A stretch of 64,000 nt of DNA from Acinetobacter sichuanensis (GCF_003024515.2 NZ_PYIX02000005.1:62001-126000); one strand, 5' to 3'. Counted from the stretch's first letter, positions 1-8,419 are shown. Notes: generated by a model from the letters alone, not told the origin. Program-made: numbers and translations.

Positions 1-30
1 CATGAATCAACATTCACGCCACAATTTAAA

Positions 31-420
31 TTAATAATTTTCGCAATAATGTCCAAATATATCTTTCGATAAGTCAGATATTTGTTTGTCTTTATAGTCA
101 TAGTTGATGATAGCATCACATTCTAAAATCGGTAAACTGCTGTCATCAATTGGTTTTAAGCGCAGTTTGACCGTGTAAGCATGTGATTCACCTTCATCAC
201 TGTCATATTTGAGATTGTCATGGCGTAATACACGATAACGGGCATCGGAGTCATTGTCTGCACTGACCCAAAAAATGGTATTGGGAATATAGTTTTTAAC
301 CGCTTGAAGCCCCACAGGAATGGTTTTAGGTGAGTAGGAATTGCCTGCTTGTGCATGTGACATACACAGTACACTCGACAGAATGAATCCCATACTTAAA
401 ACTTTACTTAAAGGCTTCAT
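31..420 (-). CDS. hypothetical secreted protein, 129 aa
   Basis: I do not recognise this family. The N-terminus (MKPLSKVLSMGFIL, then a hydrophobic run ending AQA near residue 25) is a good Sec signal peptide, so the mature protein of about 104 residues is probably periplasmic or exported. The mature part is acidic and Tyr-rich. It has two Cys, one in ILECDA and one near the C-terminus (HYCENY), which could form a disulfide. The ATG at 420 is preceded by a purine-rich CGGAAAAAAC. It lies on the same strand as the restriction-modification block, 84 bp beyond the hsdS scar. Nothing in the context assigns a function. Confidence 0.7.
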   Translation of the reverse strand: MKPLSKVLSMGFILSSVLCMSHAQAGNSYSPKTIPVGLQAVKNYIPNTIFWVSADNDSDARYRVLRHDNLKYDSDEGESHAYTVKLRLKPIDDSSLPILECDAIINYDYKDKQISDLSKDIFGHYCENY

Positions 421-503
421 GTTTTTTCCGTTGTTTATTATGGCTTAAGTGTTAAAGCGCTTATTTTATATCTTTGAAGATAATACAAAATAAGCATTTG
501 GTC

Positions 504-603
504 TTAAACAAACATTTGTTGTAACAAGCCTTTTTTCCACTGTTTAGCCTGTTCAATTTGCTGAGCTACGACTTCAATTTTTTGGTCAATGGCTGATAAA
601 AAA
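504..603 (-). pseudogene. hsdS 3'-end remnant (C-terminal conserved region only)
   Basis: Read on the minus strand, this stretch encodes the last 32 residues of an HsdS specificity subunit plus a TAA stop: FLSAIDQKIEVV ... KKGLLQQMFV. It matches the C-terminus of the intact HsdS at 2412-3635 almost residue for residue. At DNA level, however, it differs at many third positions and uses a different stop, so it derives from another hsdS allele and is not a fresh copy. No upstream hsdS sequence remains: at 603/604 it joins directly to an hsdR fragment. Confidence 0.85.
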
Positions 604-736
604 TAATAGTGTTTGTACCATCATCAAATTTGATAGCAAAGCGGCTTCATCTTTAATGGTGACATTGGCATAGCCCAATCCATTGAGCTGTGCAATAAGT
701 CCATTTTTTAAGTTGTACTTCGCTTTGTACTGTCAT
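604..736 (-). pseudogene. hsdR 5'-end remnant, frameshifted
   Basis: From the ATG at 736 the minus strand reads MTVQSEVQLK. After skipping one base in an A-run (about 703-709) it continues as GLIAQLNGLGY, then VTIKDEAALLSNL. This resembles the amino terminus typical of type I restriction (R) subunits, which begin with a similar Gln/Glu-rich helix followed by a KDEAxLLxNL-like segment. Only about 44 codons survive. The reading then runs into the hsdS remnant in frame. The nuclease and helicase domains are gone, so it cannot make a working R subunit. The family call is by recognition, not by alignment. Confidence 0.7.
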
Positions 737-808
737 GATTTTATTATAATAATCTATAGCTTATATAACTTGTTGCGAAATAATAAATCTAATTTTACAA
801 ATTTTGAT

Positions 809-1267
809 TTAACAACCACTTCTATAGAGGTGATATAAAAACTCAACTTCACCAAAGAGTTTTAAGCTTTCTACATGTTCTGGTTCAAAATACTGAAATA
901 ACTCTTCATCTCTTAGTATTTTTTTTCTTTTTTCTTCATCCGATTTATCACTTGAAAGATTATTCATAAATAATTCTACAGAAAATGGATAATTTTCTTC
1001 ATCTTCGATAAGAATTTTGTTCCATTCAAGAAAAAAACTTGCAATACCAATGGGATTTTTATTTTCTATATGGTTAGTACAATTGAAATTAAATACAGAT
1101 AATTGAGGATAATCTGAAAATTCAACTCTTAAAACTAATATTCCTTCTGGGCTAAACTTAATTGAAAAAATATTTGGGTCGATTAATCGATTAAAATGTA
1201 GTTTAAATAAATCAAGAGTTTCAACACCTTCAAATTGAAAGTCTAACAATAATTTTTTATTTAACAC
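809..1267 (-). CDS. unknown protein, 152 aa, in the restriction-modification block
   Basis: I do not recognise this family. The longest frame opens at 1303, but the GTG at 1267 has a clear Shine-Dalgarno (AAGGAG, five bases upstream), so I start there. The protein begins LNKKLLLDFQFEGV, has no signal peptide or membrane segment, and is acidic. A charged stretch (SDKSDEEKRKKI, roughly residues 108-119) precedes an aromatic C-terminus. Composition is more AT-rich than the core genes, as expected for island cargo. It lies between the EVE-like/HNH nuclease gene and the hsdR scar, all on one strand, so an accessory defence or immunity role is possible. That is inference from position only. Confidence 0.65.
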   Translation of the reverse strand: MLNKKLLLDFQFEGVETLDLFKLHFNRLIDPNIFSIKFSPEGILVLRVEFSDYPQLSVFNFNCTNHIENKNPIGIASFFLEWNKILIEDEENYPFSVELFMNNLSSDKSDEEKRKKILRDEELFQYFEPEHVESLKLFGEVEFLYHLYRSGC

Positions 1268-1404
1268 AGTAACTCCTTTTTTAAATATTTTATTTTCTAC
1301 CAATTTAAACTAATGGCAGATCCAATTCTAAAAAACCTTATTAGATGATCATAAAGGGATTACTTCCAGTATCATCAGATAAGTCCCATAAATTCGTTTA
1401 AGTT

Positions 1405-1497
1405 TTACTCAAATAAAGTTTGAATCTCTCGTTCTAAGCGCAAAGGTTGTTCAAAAAGTTCAACTAAGTTATTTGTTTGAGTTTGATCAAGTTGCAT
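1405..1497 (-). CDS. possible 30-residue ORF or coding remnant
   Basis: A short minus-strand frame starts with ATG at 1497 and reads MQLDQTQTNNLVELFEQPLR and ten more residues to TAA. It lies just after the HNH nuclease stop and before the 152-residue protein. The composition looks protein-like (amphipathic, Leu/Glu/Gln-rich) and it stays open a few codons upstream of the ATG, so it may be a decayed gene end and not a true small gene. No clear ribosome binding site. Confidence 0.25.
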   Translation of the reverse strand: MQLDQTQTNNLVELFEQPLRLEREIQTLFE

Positions 1498-1513
1498 TAA
1501 AATTTCCGAGTCT

Positions 1514-2362
1514 TTATTCTTCAAAAGTTTGTCTAAGTGGATTATTTAAAGAAACACTGTATAAAAGTTTTAATCTTTTTATATTCATTGGAATACCATT
1601 TTCGGTTTTATGGAGCATGGCATGACAATTCGGGCAAACAGGGCGTAAATCTTCTTTAGGATTTACTTCATACTCTTTGCCAATCGTATATAACGGCTCG
1701 ATATGATGTACATGAATAAAATCTTTAGCAAATGCCCCATATGTATGTTCAAAGCTCATACCACAGACATAGCAACGATTTCCATAAATGGCGATACACT
1801 CAGCTCTAGCTTTGGGACATCTTTCATAGCCATTTACAGTGACGGTTATTTTTTTGCCTTCAGAAAATTTGGGACTATTAACACCTGCTTCATCTGGATA
1901 ATCTGTTTCTATCGTTTCTCCAGCGAACTTACTTGCAATATACTCCAAGAAAATTCGAATCGGATCATCTTGAGCTTTATCTCGGTCTGTACGACGCCCC
2001 TGAATTGGCGCTTCAGGAATTAATTTTTGTTGAATAAAAGACTCATAAGTAAGAGAGGCTTTATCCAATTTTTTTAATTTTTCAAAAATGGCATATCCCT
2101 TAATGCTATCTAGTTGACTGGTATCTTTCCAAAATGCTTTTTGTGCTAGTGGATATTCTGATCTGTCAGCATGCCCAATGACTTTGAACTGATACATGAC
2201 TTTGGATACAGGTTTTGTAACATACACATATACAATATCTTTGACCTGTAACCCCTTGTCTTGATTCGTTGTAGAGTTTTTCCAATAGATTTTAGCTAAA
2301 GTATCAAATGCTTTATCAAGTTCAAAGTCGTCGTAATTTACAGTAACTAGCCAATTTGCCAT
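1514..2362 (-). CDS. EVE-like/HNH endonuclease, putative modification-dependent restriction enzyme, 282 aa
   Basis: The C-terminal third is an HNH nuclease: CYVCGMSF, then HVHHIEPL (His-His of the active site), then PVCPNCHAMLH (second Cys pair and final His), about residues 195-255. The N-terminus (MANWLVTVNYDDF ... VKDIVYVYVT) resembles the PUA-like EVE fold, which in characterised EVE-HNH enzymes reads modified cytosine. By that analogy this would cut modified foreign DNA. The EVE call is by eye. An open frame extends 45 codons further upstream, but it runs through a palindromic repeat and into hsdS. The ATG at 2362 follows GAGAGG at good spacing and begins the conserved domain. It starts 49 bp after the hsdS stop, so it is probably co-transcribed with hsdMS. 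Confidence 0.8.
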   Translation of the reverse strand: MANWLVTVNYDDFELDKAFDTLAKIYWKNSTTNQDKGLQVKDIVYVYVTKPVSKVMYQFKVIGHADRSEYPLAQKAFWKDTSQLDSIKGYAIFEKLKKLDKASLTYESFIQQKLIPEAPIQGRRTDRDKAQDDPIRIFLEYIASKFAGETIETDYPDEAGVNSPKFSEGKKITVTVNGYERCPKARAECIAIYGNRCYVCGMSFEHTYGAFAKDFIHVHHIEPLYTIGKEYEVNPKEDLRPVCPNCHAMLHKTENGIPMNIKRLKLLYSVSLNNPLRQTFEE

Positions 2363-2367
2363 TTTAC

Positions 2368-2402
2368 AACCTCTCCCTAGCCCTCTCCTTATAGGAGAGG
2401 GG
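2368..2402. repeat. dispersed GC-rich palindromic repeat, copy A
   Basis: The sequence reads AACCTCTCCCTAGCCCTCTC, then CTTATAGGAGAGGGG. CCTCTCC and GGAGAGG can pair as a hairpin. Read in reverse it matches copy C at 62768 closely and copy B at 30789 in outline. Here it fills the gap between hsdS and the HNH nuclease gene. On the minus strand its last bases (GGGAGAGG) sit eight bases before the nuclease ATG, where they can act as the ribosome binding site. Confidence 0.75.
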
Positions 2403-2411
2403 AAACCTTCC

Positions 2412-3635
2412 TCAAACAAACATCTGCTGTAACAAGCCTTTTTTCCACTGTTTCGCTTGTTCAATTTGCTGTGCCACCACTTCAATTTTTTGGTCAATGC
2501 TAGATAGGAAATTAGCGATTTTGGTTTGTTCTTTAAGGCATGGTTTCATTAAACTAAATGAACGAATTGATTGAAAATTTAAACCTTCACGCCCACTTCC
2601 TGTTTGATGTGACTCAATCAAATCTTGACCTGCTTTAGAAGCTAAAAATGATTGTACGAACCTTGGGTTATCTTTAGGTGTTCTAATAATACAAACGTGC
2701 TGATTTACATTGCCTTCACTAAAAGTGCTTGGTACAACACAACTACGACCAATAGATGCACCTGTAATATTAAGTAAAATATCATTCGCAATAACCTTGC
2801 TACCAGCCATTTTTTTATGAGTTTGTTCAGGAATGAAAGCAATATCATTTAACAAAAGTTGGTCATTATTTACATTTTGGCTTCTAATAAAAATAATACC
2901 TTTATCTGTATATGCTTCTGCTCCACCTCTTGGAGTGCTTCCACTTCCAATTTTCGAAGAAAAACTTCCTAAAGTCGTTTCCTCCCACTCCCCAAACTCA
3001 CTCCCATCTTCGGCTTTAAAACGAATCTGCTGACTAAATAGCTTTTGCATCATGCCTTGTTTATATTGGCTTAATAGGCTGTGTTTTTGGCTGAGTTGGC
3101 TAATCTTTTCATCGACTGCGGAAAGAAAAGAAGCGATTTTGGTTTGTTCTTCTAGTGTCGGAGAGTAAAACTCTGAATTTCTAACTGTAGCTAATGAAAG
3201 ATTTTTAATTGTTGTGCCAGTCAGCTCAGAGTTAAAAGTTTTCGTAAGTTCTGGTGATTGTAATAATAAATAGATAAAATTTTTATCTATATCAGTTTTC
3301 AGATTAATGAAACAGACACTTTTACCTAGCAGAACTTTTTCATTTTTATAAAAAGCTAAATTTCCAATTGTTCCATTAATAGAAAGAAATAAAGTTCTAT
3401 CAGATAAAGCTTGATTATATTTGTTAAATTCCTCAGCGTTAATACGTTTTGTATTTTCATTAATAACAACATTTCCATCGATTAAATTATTGCCATTAAT
3501 AAAAGGGATTTCTCCATTTTCATCATATTTAGGAGTGGCATGAATACCATCTCCTATTTTTGTGGATAATTGACTAAGCGACGATAATGACCAATCACCA
3601 TCAAACTCTTTAAACCGTAACTTAGGCGTAGTCAT
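2412..3635 (-). CDS. hsdS: type I restriction-modification specificity subunit HsdS, 407 aa
   Basis: HsdS gives a type I methylase its DNA target. Two target-recognition domains are visible, about residues 5-165 and 215-370. Each is followed by a helical conserved region: FLSAVDEKISQL ... QYKQGMMQKLF near 170-200 and FLSSIDQKIEVV ... KKGLLQQMFV at the end. Length and half-repeat layout are typical of full-length HsdS, so the gene looks intact. Its ATG overlaps the hsdM stop by one base (TAATG), a sign of translational coupling. The target sequence cannot be read from this. A diverged remnant of another hsdS 3' end lies at 504-603. Confidence 0.93.
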   Translation of the reverse strand: MTTPKLRFKEFDGDWSLSSLSQLSTKIGDGIHATPKYDENGEIPFINGNNLIDGNVVINENTKRINAEEFNKYNQALSDRTLFLSINGTIGNLAFYKNEKVLLGKSVCFINLKTDIDKNFIYLLLQSPELTKTFNSELTGTTIKNLSLATVRNSEFYSPTLEEQTKIASFLSAVDEKISQLSQKHSLLSQYKQGMMQKLFSQQIRFKAEDGSEFGEWEETTLGSFSSKIGSGSTPRGGAEAYTDKGIIFIRSQNVNNDQLLLNDIAFIPEQTHKKMAGSKVIANDILLNITGASIGRSCVVPSTFSEGNVNQHVCIIRTPKDNPRFVQSFLASKAGQDLIESHQTGSGREGLNFQSIRSFSLMKPCLKEQTKIANFLSSIDQKIEVVAQQIEQAKQWKKGLLQQMFV

Positions 3636-5209
3636 TATTTAGCCTCCGCAAAAGGGCTATCAATGCCCAACTTTTTACAGAAGTCTGCAATTACTTTGTC
3701 AGTTGCTTGGCTATTGACTTCTAAATCTTGCAATTGCTTGGCAATGGCATCTAAATCAATTTCATCTTCCGCTTCAAAGGTATCTACATAACGAGGAATG
3801 TTGAGGTTGTAATCATTGGCTTGAACTTCTGCCAAGCTTGCCACTTTGGCATATTTTTCAATATCCTGACGGTTTTCAAATGCCCCAATAATATTGTCCA
3901 AATGCTCAGGTAAAAGCTTGTTTTGGTTCTTTTGCTTCTCGAAGTCATTACTTGCATCAATAAACAAAATATTGTCTGTATGCTCACGGTTTTTCTTCAG
4001 CACTAAAACACAGGTTGGAATAGAGGTGCCATAGAAAATATTGGCAGGTAAACCAATAATCGTATCAATCACATTTAACTGTTCAATCAGGTACTGACGA
4101 ATCACGCCCTCACTCGAACCACGGAACAACACGCCGTGCGGTAAAACCACCGCCATTGTGCCATTCTCATCTAACTGGTAAAGCATGTGCTGAACAAATG
4201 CCATGTCGGCTTTAGAACTCGGTGCGAGTTTACCAAAAGCACTAAAACGCTCATCCTGTAAAAACAACGGATCAGCCGACCATTTTGCAGAAAACGGAGG
4301 ATTTGCCACTACAGCATCAAAGCATTTATCAAGATGTTGCGGACGAATTAAAGTATCTTCTTGTTTAATATCAAACTTAGCAAAATGCACATCATGCAAG
4401 ATCATGTTCATACGTGCCAAGTTGTAGGTGGTACGGTTCATCTCTTGACCGTAAATCATATCGACATCTTGCACTTCACGCTTTACACGAAGCAATAACG
4501 AACCTGAACCACAAGTCGGGTCATATACCGAACGTAAACGCTCTTTGCCTTGTGTCACAATTTTCGCAAGTAGGGTAGATACCGTTTGAGGCGTATAAAA
4601 TTCACCTGCCTTTTTACCTGCACCAGAAGCAAACTCACCAATCAAATATTCATAAGCATCGCCCAAGACATCTGACTCAGTATTGGAAATATCAAAATCA
4701 ATTTTGTCCAAATGACTGAGAATTTTGGCAATTAACTCATTACGATCATTCGCCGTGTTGCCGAGTTTGGTCGAGTTTAAATCTAAATCTTCAAACAGAT
4801 TGGCAAAGTCATCAGCAGAGTCAGAACCTAAAGTACTTTGCTCAATGGCTTTTAAGGTCGCTGCAATATCATCGAGAATAAATTCACCCTGACGACCACG
4901 TTCCGCAATGCTATGGAATAACTGGCTTGGTGAAAGGGCATAACCGACTTCACTAATCGAATTTGTTTTGATTGCTTCGATATATGGCACATGCTCATCA
5001 TTGCTTTCATGGAGTTCTAAAAATGTGATGTCTTCACCTTCATCTTTAAGCAAGCCATTGGCAAAGTTCACCGACTTTTCAGACAAATATTTAAAGAAAA
5101 TAAAGCCCAACATGTAATCACGGAATTCATCAGCACCCATTTTGCCACGTAAGTCATTGGCAATATTCCATAACTGTTTTTGTAATTGTTGAAGTTGTAC
5201 TTGGGTCAT
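3635..5209 (-). CDS. hsdM: type I restriction-modification DNA adenine methyltransferase HsdM, 524 aa
   Basis: HsdM transfers methyl from S-adenosylmethionine to adenine N6 at the site chosen by HsdS. The N-terminal helical HsdM domain (about 1-140) is followed by the methylase core, with motif I DPTCGSGSLLL near residue 230 and the catalytic NPPF near residue 301. Both are intact. The frame opens at a TTG at 5224, but the ATG at 5209 (MTQVQLQQ) is the better start. With HsdS it should form an active M2S methylase. Because no intact hsdR is visible, the enzyme may now act as a stand-alone methyltransferase unless an R subunit is encoded beyond the window. Confidence 0.93.
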   Translation of the reverse strand: MTQVQLQQLQKQLWNIANDLRGKMGADEFRDYMLGFIFFKYLSEKSVNFANGLLKDEGEDITFLELHESNDEHVPYIEAIKTNSISEVGYALSPSQLFHSIAERGRQGEFILDDIAATLKAIEQSTLGSDSADDFANLFEDLDLNSTKLGNTANDRNELIAKILSHLDKIDFDISNTESDVLGDAYEYLIGEFASGAGKKAGEFYTPQTVSTLLAKIVTQGKERLRSVYDPTCGSGSLLLRVKREVQDVDMIYGQEMNRTTYNLARMNMILHDVHFAKFDIKQEDTLIRPQHLDKCFDAVVANPPFSAKWSADPLFLQDERFSAFGKLAPSSKADMAFVQHMLYQLDENGTMAVVLPHGVLFRGSSEGVIRQYLIEQLNVIDTIIGLPANIFYGTSIPTCVLVLKKNREHTDNILFIDASNDFEKQKNQNKLLPEHLDNIIGAFENRQDIEKYAKVASLAEVQANDYNLNIPRYVDTFEAEDEIDLDAIAKQLQDLEVNSQATDKVIADFCKKLGIDSPFAEAK

Positions 5210-5645
5210 TGCTAAAATTTCCAAAATTACGATAAAAATGAATGGGGGTAGTGTACTAAAGTATTGTCAAAAATATAAATTTAATCTTAGGGATGAAAAT
5301 ACTGAAGTGCTCACGAATAATCATTAAATAAGGGTATGGATTAGTTATGGAGGTTATTCATTTAGATAATTACGAAAATCGTTTAAAAAGTTATAGATGG
5401 ATCGTGAAGAACAGCAACTATTTGACTCCGCTTTGTGCCAGTGAAACTTTTTTAATAAAATCGTGGAACATTTTTAGGTTTCTGTTTTAATTTAATTTTT
5501 ATGAATGAGAAATTTTTAGAATAAAAAATTTGTGTTTAGAAGATAGTAAGAATGCCTGATATTTTGAGATCTTTTAAATTTAAATACACTAAGGCTTTTT
5601 ATGACATTTAATGATGGTTTTGAAATGGATTGTTAGTTGGATTTG
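5210..5645. other. non-coding stretch upstream of hsdM
   Basis: AT-rich sequence without a convincing gene. It must contain the hsdM promoter, since hsdM is the first gene of its strand run here, but I see no clear -35/-10 pair. The distance from hsdM to the next gene (DUF3987) is about 650 bp, unusually long for this island. Confidence 0.5.
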
Positions 5646-5804
5646 TGCGAATCTGCGAATATTCCCTATATCCTTTGCTATATAAGGCTTTACACTTCGC
5701 ACGATATGGTACTTTATTTGCGAACTGCGAATCATGTGTTGATTTTTCATTGATTCACATTTAATTCGCAAAGGGTCACATATCATTCGCAATTGATTTG
5801 CGAA
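5646..5804. repeat. cluster of eight TTCGCA/TGCGAA hexamers
   Basis: The hexamer TGCGAA or its reverse complement occurs at 5646, 5654, 5696, 5719, 5726, 5765, 5786 and 5799. Several copies extend to TTGCGAA. Two pairs are in direct repeat 7-8 bases apart (5646/5654 and 5719/5726). In AT-rich DNA of 159 bp, less than one copy is expected by chance. The cluster lies just after the DUF3987 gene. Iteron-like clusters beside a replication ATPase suggest a protein-binding array such as a replication origin, or an operator for hsdM. Which one is inference. Confidence 0.6.
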
Positions 5805-5855
5805 CCTCAAAGGCTGATTATATAAGGATTTCAGGGTAAATTTGCAAAATCGCAG

Positions 5856-7991
5856 CTATTCTAGTAGTAAAGGGTTTAATTCAATATGTGCTGTCTTATT
5901 GATAGTTACTAATCGAACATAATTCAATTCGATCAACTCGTTTAAGTACAAATCAAACTTTTTGGCTTTTCTTAAGTGCGATGGTGCGCCTCTCAATGCA
6001 ATAGCCTTACTCACACAAGTTGTCTTTTGGTCGACACATTTCCGTATAAGCCACTTTATCAACTTCTCTGCATCACTTTCGGCTTTAACCTCAATATCTG
6101 CATACATTGCCCATTCATTTAACGAATGCTTAATGATTTCACACGCTCCCTTTAGGGTACTGGCATCAATCCACTGTAAACCCTGAAAATAAGCGAACAC
6201 GGTAGCCAAACGCCGTGCTAATTGACTTGCACGACTGGCAAATGCCTGTAGGTATTCATAGCGTTTACCTTTGCCCTGTAATTCCTCAAACATATTATAA
6301 AAGGCAAGGTCAATTTCCCTCGCTTGTTCATTCATTGGAATGACGTATCTACCGTTATACAGCTCTTGATCTGCATGAGGGTGAGGGCAATCATCTAATA
6401 AGTATTCGCAACGTGTCCAGTAAGCAATTAAGCGATGGTCCATATTGGCATTCTTATTTTGATAGATTGCATCCTGTAGCCGTGTACCTGCTAAGTTCTC
6501 AGGAATAGTGAGAATAAATCTAGGTAAAAAGCCTTGTCCTCTTAACACTGGGTCTTTCAGTGCATCAGCTAATACTTCATGTTGTCCCTGTAGATTAAAC
6601 GTCAAGCGAACGTCATAAGCACGACCACTACCGTTTAAATTGGACTTGGAGCGCGTTCTTTCTACAAAACCATCATCAAATAACTTGGCATAACCTCCAA
6701 TGGCTTGAGTACGTGTGTCACCTTTCATTGTATAGCCACCAAAAAATTGACCTGCTTCATCACTGGCAATAGAAGCGTTATTAAGTACACCGTCCACATA
6801 AAGCCCTGCAATAGATTCAAGCGTAATGTCACTGTAAAGCGTACTAGGGTCATGTGGTGGTGGATTCTCAGCGCAATAGGCTTCACGATCCTTTTTATTT
6901 AATGAGGCTTGTCCACTTTTCCATTGCTCAAGGTCACGGCGGTATTGCTCGTACTGTTTACGTTCATGTTGAATAATGGCTTTATCTGCCATATTTCGAC
7001 TGGTACTTTTACGACTTCCGCTTTGTCCCTCAGTGAGTAAATACAGACTGCATGGTTCACCTTGAGCATTAAATGGGTGTGGTGCATTGACATGGGCTTG
7101 GGCAATATGGGACATGGCACCTATGACGCATTGGGCAGCCATTGCAATAGGGGCTTGCACATACTCAGCAATGGCAAGTACAGCCTCTTTCGCCAATGGT
7201 GGCAAAGCATGAATAGGATAAGGTGTATTAACAGATTCTTCATTTTGTATTAAGGGTAATAACTCGCCCCACTGATTCTGTTTAGGCAATAAAGCAATTG
7301 ATTCACTAATAAACGCCTGTACCTCCTCGATGTCATCCTCTTTGGATAACTCTGTAAAAAATTCAGTGTCATAAGGCTTTTGATACTGGTTAAGCAATCG
7401 AACAGGGGTATTTTTTTCAAGGTTTTGGAATGCTTCAAGCTGTATATGCTCAGGTCTAACAGGCATGTATAACTGTTGATAGCTTGCTTTAGACAATTGC
7501 TGAATAACATATTGTATTTGTTCAAAATCAAATGCTTTGAGTTCTGATTTATTGGGATTACACAAATGAGGCAACATGACCAATACGACTGCAATTGTAT
7601 CCGCCATATTTTCAGCATAGCTTTCTAAACAGGAAGCAATCTTAAAGAATGCCTCCAGTGAATAGGTGATGATGACAGGTCTACTATGGTGCAAATGACC
7701 ATAGTAGGCAAAGCCTTTTGCTAAACCATCAGGGATGACTTGAACTCGCTGTTTATCCTGTAATACTGCACATTGTACGAGTTCCAATTGAGCGTTATAG
7801 ATCGGTAGAATCAAAGGCTGTTCATACATCACGCCGTTAATGTCTACATTGCATTGATCAACATAGATCGGCTGTGATGGACTGCCAAAACGTTCAATGA
7901 CGGGGTGGTTTAGATATGTGTCATCCAGTGGATTAAGTACCGTACAATTTGCTAAAATCGAATCGGGTTTGATGGAGGTGGTGATATTCAT
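5856..7991 (-). CDS. DUF3987-family protein, putative replication ATPase of the island, 711 aa
   Basis: This is a large protein of the DUF3987 family, found in phage satellites and integrative elements and usually regarded as primase/helicase-associated. A Walker A-like loop GQSGSRKST lies near residue 322, and a Walker B-like IASDEAG lies about 90 residues later. The first 220 residues look like a separate accessory domain without a motif I know. The ATG at 7991 follows GGCGGTGA. It lies between alpA and the hexamer cluster, matching P4-type satellites in which a regulator, a replication protein and an origin sit together. Function is inferred; no biochemical detail is readable. Confidence 0.75.
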   Translation of the reverse strand: MNITTSIKPDSILANCTVLNPLDDTYLNHPVIERFGSPSQPIYVDQCNVDINGVMYEQPLILPIYNAQLELVQCAVLQDKQRVQVIPDGLAKGFAYYGHLHHSRPVIITYSLEAFFKIASCLESYAENMADTIAVVLVMLPHLCNPNKSELKAFDFEQIQYVIQQLSKASYQQLYMPVRPEHIQLEAFQNLEKNTPVRLLNQYQKPYDTEFFTELSKEDDIEEVQAFISESIALLPKQNQWGELLPLIQNEESVNTPYPIHALPPLAKEAVLAIAEYVQAPIAMAAQCVIGAMSHIAQAHVNAPHPFNAQGEPCSLYLLTEGQSGSRKSTSRNMADKAIIQHERKQYEQYRRDLEQWKSGQASLNKKDREAYCAENPPPHDPSTLYSDITLESIAGLYVDGVLNNASIASDEAGQFFGGYTMKGDTRTQAIGGYAKLFDDGFVERTRSKSNLNGSGRAYDVRLTFNLQGQHEVLADALKDPVLRGQGFLPRFILTIPENLAGTRLQDAIYQNKNANMDHRLIAYWTRCEYLLDDCPHPHADQELYNGRYVIPMNEQAREIDLAFYNMFEELQGKGKRYEYLQAFASRASQLARRLATVFAYFQGLQWIDASTLKGACEIIKHSLNEWAMYADIEVKAESDAEKLIKWLIRKCVDQKTTCVSKAIALRGAPSHLRKAKKFDLYLNELIELNYVRLVTINKTAHIELNPLLLE

Positions 7992-8131
7992 AGTGTCACC
8001 GCCTTTTTGTTTATCTCCTGTTTTATTCGCATGCCAATAAAGTAAAAAATAAATAGTAACTTTCTGATGTCACTCTTTGAAGAAAAAATAGACATAGTTA
8101 ATACTGCTGATGTTGTTAATTGGTTCATGAA

Positions 8132-8419
8132 TCAAGCCCCCAATCCTTTAGATTGCATCCATGCTTGTATTTCAGATAAACGCCATACAGTGACACTATC
8201 GGTTAGCTTGATTGGGGGAGGAAACTCACCACGCTTTACCCATTGCCAGATTGTTTTATCAGATACGCCAATTAGCCCTTGTGAAGCAGGGCGAGCACTA
8301 ATATTTTTGGTTTTGCCTTTATTGATACCACTTTTATATGTGTGAGTGGTTGCTTGTTTTTCAGGATAATTTGCAAGGTCTTTAATACGTAAAAAGCGTT
8401 CTTGATTGTTGAGAGACAT
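8132..8419 (-). CDS. AlpA-family phage-type transcriptional regulator, 95 aa
   Basis: AlpA proteins are small MerR-like winged-helix regulators that control integrase or excision in P4-like elements. Here GVSDKTIWQWVKRGEFPPPI is the recognition-helix and wing segment, followed by VTVWRLSEIQAWM, the typical closing helix. The frame opens at 8437, but the ATG at 8419 (MSLNNQERF) has AGGA eight bases upstream and is preferred. It lies upstream of the DUF3987 gene on the same strand with 140 bp between, so it probably belongs to the same early region. Confidence 0.8.
   Translation of the reverse strand: MSLNNQERFLRIKDLANYPEKQATTHTYKSGINKGKTKNISARPASQGLIGVSDKTIWQWVKRGEFPPPIKLTDSVTVWRLSEIQAWMQSKGLGA

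Noticed and set aside
2363..2497. 45-codon N-terminal extension of the EVE-like/HNH nuclease
   Set aside because: It translates the palindromic repeat and the end of hsdS. The ATG at 2362 starts the conserved domain with a ribosome binding site.
5589..5810. 73-codon minus-strand frame
   Set aside because: It covers the TTCGCA/TGCGAA array, and its Arg/Ile-rich product follows from the repeats.
8067..8345. 92-codon plus-strand frame opposite alpA
   Set aside because: It is the shadow of the AlpA gene, which has the domain match and the ribosome binding site.
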